Positions 48,540 through 60,000 of a stretch of DNA of 64,000 nt are shown here, in pieces. Under the pieces are notes generated by a model. The model had not been told where the DNA came from, searched no databases, and saw only the letters and a list, made by a program, of their open reading frames with translations. Position numbers and translations under genes: made by a program. Origin of the DNA: Trichobilharzia szidati (Eukaryota > Platyhelminthes > Trematoda > Strigeidida > Schistosomatidae); NCBI GenBank assembly GCA_944472155.2, contig OX235271.1, positions 68,244,416 through 68,308,415 of the forward strand. The letters run 5' to 3'. Each line of letters begins with the position of its first letter. Within the stretch, counting starts at the first letter, position 1.

Positions 48540-50035
48540 AATATATTCATCTATCAGTTTAACTGCTCCTGGGGAGCTAGTTTTATTGGGTGTATAACTA
48601 GTCAGGTTCATCATCGGATTTCTGAGCGTCATCCTGCATAGTTACTCAAGAGACAAATAAAGTGTATTCATGGCTCTGTTTTGGCCTACGTTATGTATAC
48701 TAAACGTAAATGTTTATGTTAAGACATTTAAATTTCCTTACCGTATTCCGATTAATCTTGGTTTTACTTTACAAGTCTTCCACATATACAAGAATCCACC
48801 CAAAGAAATCAAACTTGTGTATTCAGAAGTTCGTACAACTGTTTTCCTCACCCCCTCTATCATTACTTGACTGAAAAAATCTGACAATCCCCGCTTCTCC
48901 CTAACTTTCTAACAAGTTATTATTGCTTTAACTATCTTTAAGTGTCACATTAACTTTTTTCTTAATTTTATCAAGAGTTCAATTTAAACTGTGCGTTTAA
49001 ATTTAATCTCTAAGTCAAGTATCAGTTTTGGTTTTGTTGTTTTACTGTCCGTACATATATATGGCGGCCTGTTTGAATTGTTGAGCTACCTGAATTTCCA
49101 TTCATCAAAATGCATGAAGTTTTCTCTACTTCTCTTTGTTACAATCATCCATTTATGCTAAATTTACTCACGCATATTTTTAATTAGCTTTCAGCCTACT
49201 GATGCATATTTCTCAGCGATGAAAGAAAAACACCATGAAGGATTATTTTGTTCTTCAGATCGAATAGCATCGCATGTCACATGAGGTACTTTGGATCGCC
49301 ATTTTACTTGAAAGTCCTCGATGAAGAGGAAATATTATGCAATAAATTGCACTGAGAATTGTGTATATTGTGGAAACGTTTCGTACACGATAAGGCAGTT
49401 ATTATTATTGTAATTACTGAGCTTTATAGTATGAGATCATTTAGTTACGTAAGCCGTACAATTAGGCGTGTTTCTCGTCGAAATTCTGAACATCACCCTA
49501 CGTGGTCAAGTAAAGGACAAACAAAATCTATTCGTAGCGCTATTCCATCTCATCTTGTGGATACAGAACACAAGATTGGTGTCAACGAGACGGCTTTCAA
49601 AGTCATTTACCGCATACCAACAAATCTCATCTTCTCCTTAAGAGTTCGGTTACTAAATATTGCTGAGGCCGTTGGGATCCATATAAAGAAGCCTAATTTA
49701 TGCGTCCAAAAGAAGTTAGTTCAGACATTGTCCTTACCTTGGCCATCTAGGTTTGAATGATCCTCAGTTTTTGTGGAAATTTCCCTAATTTTAGTTGATA
49801 TTCTATTTGCTATTATATCTTTATTATTATTATTATAATTTAAGCATCTTTAATGAACTGTAATTCCATTGATCTTACTTTACAAATCGATATTATTTAA
49901 AAAACACTAATATTGTTATTGACTACTATTCTAGAATATTCTATGTATATAAACATGCATATATAATTGTAGAGCCAGAAGAGGAATATATCGAAAGGGA
50001 TATTCTTTGCTGAATTATTTTGTGTTTTATTAAAT
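48540..50035 (+). mobile_element. Penelope-like element remnants
   Basis: A frame at 49440-49760 encodes FSYVSRTIRRVSRRNSEHHP then TWSSKGQ, a GIY-YIG remnant with Ser for the YIG Gly. It continues with AFKVIYRIPTNLIFSLRVRL, then IKKPNLCVQKKLVQTLSLPW, the PLE C-terminus. An earlier piece at about 48730-48830 (FKFPYRIPINLGFTLQV) looks like a second, more decayed C-terminus. A PLE terminal block lies at 49965-50030. Confidence 0.6.
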
Positions 50036-50039
50036 AATT

Positions 50040-51335
50040 AAGTATCAAAGGGTACTATTTCTGATGTTGATTCGTTGAACGTTATTCACTGATATATATG
50101 TATCCACATTAATGAAACCATTTATAAACTGTTCAATATTTGTATCTATGTTGCTATGCAGTACACTGTAACGTTTTATCATATGTGATTTGAAGCCAAA
50201 TTTTGTTTTATTATGTATATGTTATTAATCGTTTATTGGTTTACTGTAAACTGTAGGAAAGTGTATAATTTGTTTTCCATTCACAAGTATAACTAAACTT
50301 GATGCATTAATATGTAGCGCGTTAATTTAATTAACCGCCTACTTTTTTCCATTGAAAATAATATTAAGAAGTCAATAAATAAATAAATAAAATTCATTGT
50401 GAAGAAGAAAAATAATCTGATATACATTTCCTTACATAATTTCTTCTACTGATAATTATACTTTGTACTTTAATATAATGCACTTATGCATGAATTAAAA
50501 AGTTCACAAGGTCATCTATTTTTATACATTCATTCATAAAGTGCGCCTTTTTTTAATTATTACTACATATTTACCAATTTTTGGCATCAATTAAACAAAT
50601 AATTATAAAATAGGAAATAGAATAATCTTTAATACCAATGTACTCATAAGACATTGGAAACAGAGAATACCACGTGGTTTGCAATATATACATATTATGC
50701 CTGTACATTTAGGTATCTGATCAGATAAATTATATGTAGTATACCGTATTCGATAATGTGTGTTAAAATCTATTTATATAAAACAAAATCATGTTGGTAC
50801 CGATTTCAAATAGTGGTCATGTAACTGCTTTCAAATATTGTTGGCATTATTGAGATTATTTCGGATATCCATGAATAGACGATTAATTCTGCTCGTGATA
50901 ATAGTTACTTCTGAAACCGTATATCACGTTCAAACTTGCTATGTGCAACATTCGAAATTTGGCGTGAATCAGACAACGGAAGGATTTGATCAAAATCTTG
51001 GGAAGATATGTTTTTGGGTGTTTCATGCATCTCAGGGACTTCTATACAAGATGTTGAAAAGCGTGCACAGAGTATGTACTTCCATTTGCAAGTTCGAATA
51101 GCGTTTGCCGTTTGTGCTTATCCGCTGACCCTAGGGATTGGCATCAGGCTTAGTCGGTATCACTGTTGCACTATAACAACATTCTCGCTTTAAATATTAG
51201 GGTATAATACAAGTGTTTGTCTCTTAATTCAAGTATGATTTATAGATATTCAGTTAGGAAGATAGAAGTTCAAAATTAGGGTTACACTTCAAATGTATTT
51301 GAGTGACTAATAGTTTCAGTTGTTGGTTTTTAGGG
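50040..51335. other. Unassigned region with one ORF of possible interest
   Basis: AT-rich. The only frame worth noting is 50871-51101 (plus), starting MNRRLILLVIIVTSETVYHV with a hydrophobic N-terminus like a signal peptide and several Cys. No homology is recognised and no splice context was found. Confidence 0.25.
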
Positions 51336-51339
51336 ATTC

Positions 51340-51500
51340 GATTAATTACAAGTTAAGTCATGAACTAATATCAGTTGCAGAATCAGTGAATACTAGGAAG
51401 TACTCTACAGTTATTTCACCCTAATTTTTGTATTTCATCAGCACTACCCCACCGGAGACTGAACCCAAGATATTCTGGTTATGAGGCGAGTCTGTAGGGG
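51340..51500 (-). mobile_element. SINE-B copy, partial
   Basis: The minus-strand body GGGGTAGTGCTGATGAAATA, then AATTAGGGTGAAATAACTGT keeps CTGATGA and GAAA; the distal end GATTCTGCAACTGATATTAG matches the SINE-B end. Confidence 0.5.
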
Positions 51501-51746
51501 ACTGTCTAGCGAGCTCAATAACATAACAAGTATGTGAATAAAAATCCAAGTCAATGAGATGATAGTGTAACAGTGATGAGTTATATTAATTAAGCGGTTA
51601 CTTGGATATACAGTTAAAGTCCACGACTACAAATTATCAATATAATCCACAGAATCGTTCACTGCTGGAGTCGTGTCTACAGGTAGAAGCTGTTTACCGG
51701 TTGTAGAATAGTCTTCGGATGAGGATAAGAGGTTCCTGTAATAATC

Positions 51747-52576
51747 CAAAGTATTATTATTATTGTTTCATTTAATTCCTAGAGGAACATAGGGCTTCAG
51801 CTGTGCGTCTCCATTGAGTTCGGTTCTCTGCTAGAGTCATCACCTGGCTCCAAGTCTGCCCACAAGCCTTCATCTCCTCTTCACATGACCTCCTCCAAGT
51901 CACCCTTGCACTGACGACCAACTCGCCGCTTCCCTCTCGGGTTCCACTCGAGCGATGGCTTGTCTAGTGATGTCACTTGATGGTTTCCTCAGAGTATGGC
52001 CAGCCAATCCATCTCCATTTCTTCCTGACTATTTGTTTCACAATCGGTTCCTGCTGCGTTGGTTCGTTCATTGCCAGAGATCTCTGTTACTGATCTTTTC
52101 TGGCCAGCCATCTGATTTTGAGTAGTGAGCGAAGACAACTGTTAATGAAGGTCTGTAGTTTGTTTGAGATACTCTTTATGACGCGCAGTGCAAGTCTCTG
52201 ATCCGTATAGTAGCAGTGACTGACTTCACATTGGAGTTGAAAATCCGGATCTTATTTTTGATGCTGAGTGCTGTTGACCTCCACACAGACTTGAGAGTAG
52301 TGAAAGCTTGTCTTGCTTTTCCGATTCTTGCTTTGATATCCTCATCAGTTCCGTCCGCCTGTAGTTGAAACGGTGCTTTCTAGGTCGGTAGGTAAAAGAG
52401 GTAGTTTCTTTCAGGTTCCTCCCATTTATGCTGATTGTTGTCTGTTGTTGTTGTTGTTGCTGTTGGTGGTGTTGCCCAGGAATCTTCATCACCTCTGTTT
52501 TCTCTATGTTCACCTGAAGTCCTATCTTCTCTGGATGTCTCTTCTGCCAACTTGTTACTTTTCATTTGCAAAGTAT
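51747..52576 (-). mobile_element. 5'-truncated RTE-like LINE with 8-bp TSD
   Basis: The body 51755-52568 is flanked by CAAAGTAT at 51747-51754 and 52569-52576. Minus-strand: MQMKSNKLAEETS, NIEKTEVMKIPG, an eight-Gln run, ISINGRNLKETTSFTY, LSLLSSLCGG and the C-terminal GKREVGS-like end. TTA repeat at the 3' end. It is closely similar in nucleotide sequence to the 17.67-kb copy but has small indels. Confidence 0.75.
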
Positions 52577-52764
52577 ACAATACGGTTATGAGTGAAGCAA
52601 GTAGACAGTATGGACCAGTGAGAAGACGAAACCACCAACAATATAGTGTATTTTAGATTTTACTCGGAAGTTACCTATATTCCAACATGAATCGTTTAAA
52701 ACAAAAGTCATGTAGAATATCTCTAATTTTAACATCTAAGAAAAAAGTGTACAATCATATTGTT

Positions 52765-52985
52765 ACGTACTCCACAAGCCTGTTGATCATCAAGCCACTG
52801 GATTGGACGGAATCTAAAAGTGGCTCATGTATTTCAAACTTTTGAATATTCGCGGTATATAGCATCACTATCAGCCAGTGTAATTAGTGAGCATTTCTTT
52901 TCACACCTAAGTTGCTGGACCTCACTGGCCATGACTCCACGAAACTTTGATCTGTAGTCAGTCAACAGTGGGTATTAGCTATGTA
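52765..52985 (-). mobile_element. SINE-B 5' part
   Basis: Minus-strand GTTGACTGACTACAGATCAA, GTCATGGCCAGTGAGGTCCA and AATCCAGTGGCTTGATGATC represent the 5' region and the start of the tRNA-like part; the body is missing. It directly abuts an RTE fragment. Confidence 0.5.
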
Positions 52986-53320
52986 TAGTCAGTTCTCTGG
53001 GAGCAAACCAACCCACCAGGAACCGATTGTGCAACAAATAAGCAGGAAGAAATGGTGGTGGATTGGCCATACTCTGAGAAAACATACCACCATCAAGGGA
53101 CATCACACACCAGGCCGTCGCTCGAGTTGAACCCGAATGGGAAGTGGCGAGTTGGTCGTCCAAGGGTGACATTGGGGATGTCATCTGAAGAGGAGATGAA
53201 AGCATGTTAGCAGACGTGGAGCCGGGTGAAAACGCTGGCAGAAAACTGAACGCAATGGAGACGTGCGGCTGAAGCCCTACGTTCCTCTAGGAACTAGAGG
53301 AAATACTACTAATAATATTA
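52986..53320 (+). mobile_element. RTE-like LINE 3' fragment
   Basis: GAGCAAACCAACCCACCAGG onward matches the RTE C-terminal region (frames giving RKKWWWIGHTLR and GKWRVGRPRVTL) to GTTCCTCTAGGAACTAGAGG and an AATACTACTAATAAT tail. Confidence 0.65.
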
Positions 53321-53324
53321 GTCA

Positions 53325-54140
53325 GTGAGTATTACCATTTTATTTCAATAAAAGACTACATTTATTCAATTCAATGTCAAGTTACAGTAAGTTATTAAAC
53401 TGAAAACAAATTTGAATTGAGCTAAGAAATTACATGTGTATTTACTTATTCATACTGAAATATTTTAGTGGGAATACGAATAAATAAATGAAAAAGACAA
53501 ACTCTGAGATTAGTAAGAATAAGGTCGAATTTACAAGACGCCAAACCACATGTTGTTTATACACAAACACAGGAAAGTAGTTTAACAAAACTGTTTATTC
53601 AGGTTGAATAATTCAGCTGTGTAAGCGCAATGACTGAAATGAAGTTAACATAAGTTTAAAATACCTAGTTTTGGGATAGTGATGAAGAAATCCAGACTGA
53701 TGACAAATCAAGGGAATATAATCAGAACTAGATATCATTAGAACTGGAATAAGGATAAAAACATCATTTCATTGGGATTGATCGATTATACGTTTGTGTG
53801 TGGCTGTGAGTGATTTATTTCAAGTGAAGGTGTGTTATGAATCGAAAAGCTCAGTTTGTTGATCATGCTGTATCACCCAAGTGCTAAATATCATTCAACG
53901 TAATATAACCAAGAGCCATTAAATTTCCCAGTGAACATATTTACGGAGAAGGATATCCTGGCAGTTATATTCAGTCGTATCAGTGGTTAGAAGTGCTGAT
54001 AGCTAAGTCATAGTTCAATGAAGAATGAACATGTTTGTAATGTGATGTTAGAAAGATAGACACTACATAAATTTGATGGCTGAAAATTTCAGGACAACCA
54101 TACAAATTTGAAATTCAGGAGCTTAACTTCCAAGAGACAC
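53325..54140. other. Unassigned sequence
   Basis: No gene or repeat recognised. It may be the upstream part of the decayed PLE that follows. Confidence 0.3.
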
Positions 54141-54600
54141 ACACGTTGCTTAGTTTTAGGAATTCGAAATCTGAAATGCCTACGCTAACCACCTCTTGCA
54201 GTGTCTATCAATTCAGCTGTTCCAGTGGAGCCGATTATGTCAGCCGTTACACCAGCAGGTTTGATTTTTCTGCTCAGGAAAACTTGTTGGCATGGCTAAA
54301 TAAAGGTGTGCATGAAGGCATCAATAATTCAATTTTAACACGTGGTTCAAACAGGTTGTAAAACTACCACTGAGGAATCTTTTTCTGTTGTCTACCGTGT
54401 ACCGAATAAATTTCCGAAACGCCCTAGGTACGGAATATCTCATACAGTGGACACCATCCGCGTTCCCCTAAAAAACCCGGAACTTTGCATGCACTTTGTG
54501 GGTCCTGAAACGGCTGTTAACAAGGTCTACTGTCGAGTCTACAAATCCATAATTACTTCATTGCACCATAAGTTTTGAGTGTGATCTTTCCACTTTTATG
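54140..54600 (+). pseudogene. PLE GIY-YIG endonuclease remnant
   Basis: The frame at 54146-54361 gives SVYQFSCSSGADYVSRYTSR (YQF/YIG-like, Ser for Gly) and ENLLAWLNKGVHEGINNSIL. After a frameshift, 54342-54578 gives EESFSVVYRVPNKF and VPLKNPELCMHFVGPETAVN, the PLE C-terminal domain. The catalytic Gly and reading frame are lost. Confidence 0.7.
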
Positions 54601-55320
54601 CATAATTCTTACCATTTATCCATAATTGCAATTGTGCGAAAAGATCTTTTAGCTTCGTAATTTGCCCTTATTTATTCGCTCACACACCTACACATGCATA
54701 CAACTCCCTACCCTACTGCCACATCCTGCACTGGATGTTACTGTTCATTCGTATCAAGTTTATAATCAGACCTGTGGCCTGATTGAATCACTGGGCCACC
54801 TGAATTCCCAGGAAAACAACGTATCCTATTTTTTTTCTAATTCCTGTTGTCTTAACCATTCAATGACGTTTTCGACTCATAAAATGTATTCATGCACATT
54901 TTTAATTGGCTTTCAAATTATCGGTGCGCTTTTCGTGGAGATGAAGGTAAAATATCATAAGGTATTAGTCGGTCAGAGTAAAAGAGAACAATTACCAAGG
55001 GAACAATTGCCACAATAACCTTGAGCAACTAATCAGATGAGCCAGTATTGTCTAGATAAGAGGCTTGTCGATGTAGAGAAGTAATGACTAGACAGAGATA
55101 TGCAGCTGCTGTCGACGGATATGTAGAGAGGTGTATTGGAGATAATCCATACGAGAAGGTATGTCCTTCCATTTTTAAGTTCATCAGTGCTGTAGTTACT
55201 TTCCCCACGAAGTCTAAAATACGAAGATAAGCCTTGACTAACACTAAGGACTCCAATGAGGAACTATGAAACATTCTTAGAACATACAAAAAATTTCTAA
55301 TCTGTTTTATTATTTTTTAC
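54601..55320. other. Probable PLE 3' region, otherwise unassigned
   Basis: The segment 54740-54920 resembles 49040-49200 (TGAATCACTGGGCCACCTGA; CATGCACATTTTTAATTGGC), so both likely come from PLE 3' sequence. ORFs at 54662-55018 and 55029-55289 (minus) have no domain. Confidence 0.35.
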
Positions 55321-55334
55321 TACTTAAATTTGAT

Positions 55335-55705
55335 TGGTAGGTTGAGGTCATCTGATGGTTGGCTTTGCAGGGATTGTGTTTGATTGTCTGGAGGGCTTCA
55401 CCATGAACTGACATCGATTAAAGAAGCATTGGAAAACTTGCAGGGGATACTAGAAGGCTGTTTCGTCCTAGTTTGGGACTCTTCATCAGTATGCACCCAC
55501 CACCGGAGTTCGAACCCAGGACCTTCTGGTTACAAGACTAGCGAGCTAGTAGACTATTAAGCTACTAGGACCTGATCCAATGGCCAGTCCATGAATTCTA
55601 ACTTCTTCCAATTCATGACATAGAGCGACCACTTTGCAATGTCTTCTTTTATGAGTTACTGCCTCACCTTCAACGTGATGAGCCCTACTGGTCATGTAGC
55701 TATAC
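55335..55705 (-). mobile_element. SINE-B copy with intact CTGATGA and GAAA boxes
   Basis: Minus-strand order: 5' region TAGGGCTCATCACGTTGAAG, AGTAGCTTAATAGTCTACTA, GTCCTGGGTTCGAACTCCGG, then GCATACTGATGAAGAGTCCC, AAACTAGGACGAAACAGCCT. CTGATGA, a GTCC/GGAC stem and GAAA are all present. It ends CCAATCAAATTT near 55330. Confidence 0.7.
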
Positions 55706-55789
55706 TTTACTCCAAGTGGATGAATCTTTGCTTCCAATAAATCAGTATTACTATAAATTGCTTATTTCTTTGCTGATCCTGGATAAAGA

Positions 55790-55895
55790 CAGAATATTAT
55801 GCAATATATTACACTGAGAATTCTATACATTCCTTAAACATTTTGTCCAGAATGAAGCTATCATTACTATTATTATCATTATTATTATTTACAAC
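55790..55895 (+). repeat. Short repeat shared with 49.33 kb
   Basis: GAATATTATGCAATATATTA, CACTGAGAATTCTATACATT matches AAATATTATGCAATAAATTG, CACTGAGAATTGTGTATATT at 49328-49370, followed in both by ATT repeats. Probably part of a PLE. Confidence 0.45.
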
Positions 55896-55899
55896 ATTC

Positions 55900-58250
55900 A
55901 CGACCGCATTTTTTATTGTTATTTATGATCACTGACTTTCAGTTTTGACTTTTGGTTCAGTACTAATACTTCTGCATATAATCATACATACACATTATGA
56001 ACTATAACTTAGTAACAATCTATTCACATATACCTCTTGGAATTTCGATCTTAACAACTCCATGTTATTTGAAACAAAAAAACATTCATGTTGTTAACAA
56101 CAACAACAACTGTTCATCGACTATTATGAATACATCAGTGTAGAACCTTTAGCAAAAACGTTATATTCAACTTGCATATATGATGCCTAAATGCTATAGT
56201 GTAGATGGCTTTTAAAATAGCATGTATATTTGCTCTGTTTGACTTTTGTATAGCTCCAAATATTGGCCTATAGTCATCCCTGTCTTCACATGCCTTTGAG
56301 TCAATGAACAAGTATATGAGGGAAGCAATGAAAATCAGAAAATACAAGACAGTTCCCAATCAAGCTTGAAATGAATCAAATCTTTGCATAGCAACACTTG
56401 AAAACTTGCGCGCTGAATCATACTGCGTACACTGCTAACCAGCGAAATGATATTCTGGTGTTTAGTTAGATCCTTTCAAATTGCATAGCAAGCACTACTG
56501 GTTGATATGAGCAATATCCAAATATTCATATCAGTCGATCCCCACTGACTGTTCAGATTGCAAACAACGAATTAATTTGGAAACTATGAATACGATCCAA
56601 ATTCAATTGGATAGAAAGAGAGTGGAAAGGGTATGAAGAACTGATAATGAAGATTATAATGAATGAAGGTTCATTTAAGTCACCATAAAAGAAATAGTAA
56701 GTTATTAGAGAGTGATGACTTGAAAGTTTTATAAATTGCATGGATTCCTTGACGTTCTTAATGGAGGTTGTTGAAAAAACAGGTCACTAAGTCTTGTTAA
56801 ATTAATGCTTACGCTATTAGTCATCGTTTTTTTTTTGTAGGTAGAATTGTTGTGCGAGCTCTCTGCAAGCCGAAAATTGTGGAAAGCGATTTACATCAGT
56901 GTTGCGTCCACAATCGGGTCATGAGTAAGACAATAACAAAGCTTAACCCTGAGGAACTCACCAACCAATCACAGCAGACTTAACGTGTGCAAATACAATT
57001 CGCAGATATATGGCTTAACTTTCTAAGAAACGGTCACAGGCAGTACAGAATGACCTTCAGCAATAAAACAACCCATTAGAGGACGTTGCTTCTCTGCTAA
57101 CATTAACGCTAATAATAACGTACATAAAAATCTATAAATATTTCTTGATTTTTTCAATAAACGATCTGTTGCCTGGTCCTTGTCTTCTGTCGTTACAAAA
57201 TAACTGTCTCAGATTATTTAAATCGCCTTATTTATGCCACTATTAAAATAACATTATCAAATATTTACATGTTTTCGTGCCTTATTCACCAGCGTTATCT
57301 GAAATCAACCGGGGATTTTCACATCAGCTGTAGTCAAGTTAAAATATTGGTTACCTTGCTTACTTCCACTTAACAAGTCACTTTGTTATAAGCTGTTTAT
57401 ACATAAAGAAAAGTTCAGAAAATGAGTAACATGTTTTACACATAAATAACTACCGATTTTGAATCGTGTGGTATGTAAAAGAAAGGTAAATAGTAGAAAA
57501 GTAAGTTTAAAAAAAGTTGACAGTAAAATGGACACTGTCAAACAAATGGAGCCATTAGACATATTGATTACCACGTGGCGGTCATATAAAAAAGCAGTGA
57601 TAGTATCTGACAGCAGTCATTTATTTCTCTACCAGTTGAGCCCAAATTAGTGCAAAATACTTTATAAATACGCATGTAAATATGACTTAAGATAAAAAAG
57701 TAAAGTTTAGTCTACACTGTTCGATTTTCAACGGTTGTTTCACAACCGGTATAAGTATTTTAGGCGATTAATCTCTGGTTTTTTCTCCTACAAGACTCTC
57801 CCTTGATACGCTGGACTTAAATAGCCCTTGCAACTATCTACCTCAACTATTTGTTTCAGAAAATTTCTGCCATTATCTCTAAAATTTAACATAAATCAGT
57901 CTCAAGTACAGTAAGAACGTGCAACCAGATGTTTCGAAGTAACAGTAACGTTATCAGTGACTATATTCTTGAGACAGGACTGAAGAATTCGGGTGACAAA
58001 AGTGCAAACTGGCTATACAGCGTGAGATTACTGGGCCTTGAATATGTTTATCATATTGTAGTATCAGGTGATGAGAAATAAGCGATCTAAAGTGCACTTA
58101 ATAAGCTGGTGAGCAGTACACATGCGTTTGCTTTCTCTGAGGCCCGCAGATAAGCCATCGAAGGAGGTATATACTTTCCTGCATCTCAATGCTTTTAGAA
58201 TATAGTTTTTATTTTAAGATATCTCTACTAATAATTATTGCTATTGTAGA
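55900..58250. other. Unassigned AT-rich sequence, 2.3 kb
   Basis: No gene or recognised repeat. ORFs at 56135-56359 and 57459-57650 lack domains and conservation evidence. Confidence 0.35.
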
Positions 58251-58253
58251 TAG

Positions 58254-58777
58254 AAACCAATATTGGTTACAGGATTTCATCATGAGCTCATATCAGTTAG
58301 AGAACCATTGGAAAACCTGCAGGGAGTACTGGATAGCTGTTTAGTAGGCCTAGTTCGAGACTCTTCATCTGAACGCACCCACCGCCAGGATTCAAGCCCA
58401 GGACCTTCTTGTTAAAAGGCTAGCGAGCTAGTAGACAATTAAGTCACTGGGACTCGACCCAATGGCCAGTCCGTGAATTCCAAATTCTGCCAATTCGTGA
58501 CACATCGTCACCACTAGCCAATGTCCTTAGCGAGAATGATTCTCACGCCCAACCTGTTGTACCTTAGTGGTCACGACTTTCCACTAGATACCCAGGTATT
58601 CGCCTACCTGAATAGGGCCAGTCACTAGTGAGCATCTCATTGATATTTAAGTATTGGTTTGTAGGGATTTGATTGATTGGTTACAGGATTTCATTATGAG
58701 TTAATATCGACCTCATAATGAACTCCTGTAACCAATCAATCAAATCTCTCCAAACCAGTACTTGAAAACCAATATTG
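58254..58777. mobile_element. SINE-B inverted unit with exact 12-bp TSD
   Basis: AAACCAATATTG repeats at 58254-58265 and 58766-58777 bound a 500-bp unit. It holds a near-full minus-strand SINE-B (58266-58640; GCCACTGGG-type head on minus near 58450), then a foldback of its 3' end: TTGATTGATTGGTTACAGGA (58670-58689) against TCCTGTAACCAATCAATCAA. Confidence 0.8.
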
Positions 58778-58789
58778 TTGTTTATAAAA

Positions 58790-59330
58790 GCAAGTCTACT
58801 AGAAAACAGAAACTTCATACAATTAGTTCCCTTGACAGATCTGAATAATGCAATAAGAACAACTTTTGTACGATAATATATTGTCGGCAGGATTTTCGTC
58901 AGACGCATACAACCTGTATAATAAAAAATATTAGCAATGAATGTGAGACAGTTTCAACAACTGAATCGCGGTTTCATTTTTCAAGAGCAGAATAAAATGC
59001 TGAAAATGGAGATGAGGTACAGCCTATGACAGAAGTTACAATAATCAATTAAAACTGAAACAAAGACACTATATGTATTGTACAGAGAAGAATGTTTTGA
59101 AATTTAAGTGTGATTCATACATAAATGGGAACACCTATATAGTGACGTGGAAATGTGTTCAGCCGAAATGAAAGAGGTCAAGGATAACAAAGGAATCAAT
59201 ATTTAGTAGGAAAGCAGGTAAATGCAACTATCGAGTTACGTCATAATAGGTTGGATGAAATTTCAAGGTGAAAGAGTTAGTGCTTACCAAGGTAGTAATA
59301 AGTTATTAACAGTCTGTTGATGTACGCATG
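58790..59330. other. Unassigned sequence
   Basis: Nothing recognisable apart from AT-rich DNA bordering a PLE remnant. Confidence 0.3.
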
Positions 59331-60000
59331 AATTTGGTTTCACTCTTTGGATGTTCACAACTTCAGCAACTGGAAATCATCGTGCAGTGCTTTGTCTGTC
59401 CACCATCTTAAGAGATTCTGATATGTTGACCTGGTGTCCTCTATCAGCCAGGCATCGAACTATGGCTTTGTTAAATGGTGCTAGACTTTTAAAACGTAGA
59501 CCCGTGTTCAACAGTCTTTGTAGCTGTCTTTTCGTTCTTCCTACATATTTGCTACAGCGTGTACATATGAATTCACAAACACAGCTAAAGTTAACGACAG
59601 CCAGAAATTGGTATAGTTTAGACTGGGTAATCGGAAAGGTTTTTTTATAAACGAGGACCAGTTTGGCAGCCTTGATAATACGTCATTTATTTACCTGAGG
59701 ATTCTTTCTTCAACTTCAGGACCATTTAAATCCTTATTTAAGGAACACTGGTCTCTCCTCTACAGTACCTGGAGTCTGCCTTCTTCATGTCACGTTTAAA
59801 GTACTTCTTCACGAATCGTTTGCGACACTAATTGTTCCTTAAACGTTTATCGATGGGATTTCTAGTGTTTGTTTTTGCAGTAAAGTCCTTCTTCCCTCTA
59901 GTATAGCATCCTAACCAAACCTCTTATGTAGCTAAGAGGACAGGAGCTGTTGAAGCTTAAATACTAACTACTTCAGGTTGTTTCGTGATGAATGCCCCTT
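59330..60000 (-). pseudogene. PLE endonuclease remnant
   Basis: On the minus strand at about 59530-59575 the frame reads EFICTRCSKYVGRTKRQLQ, the YVGRT core of a PLE GIY-YIG domain. It is followed by FKSLAPFNKAIVRCLADRGH and further decayed sequence. Upstream pieces at 59.7-59.9 kb fit the RT-endonuclease linker but are full of stops. Confidence 0.65.

Noticed and set aside
54662..55018. 118-codon ORF as a secreted protein
   Set aside because: It overlaps sequence repeated at 49.0-49.2 kb downstream of PLE coding remnants and is more likely element-derived.
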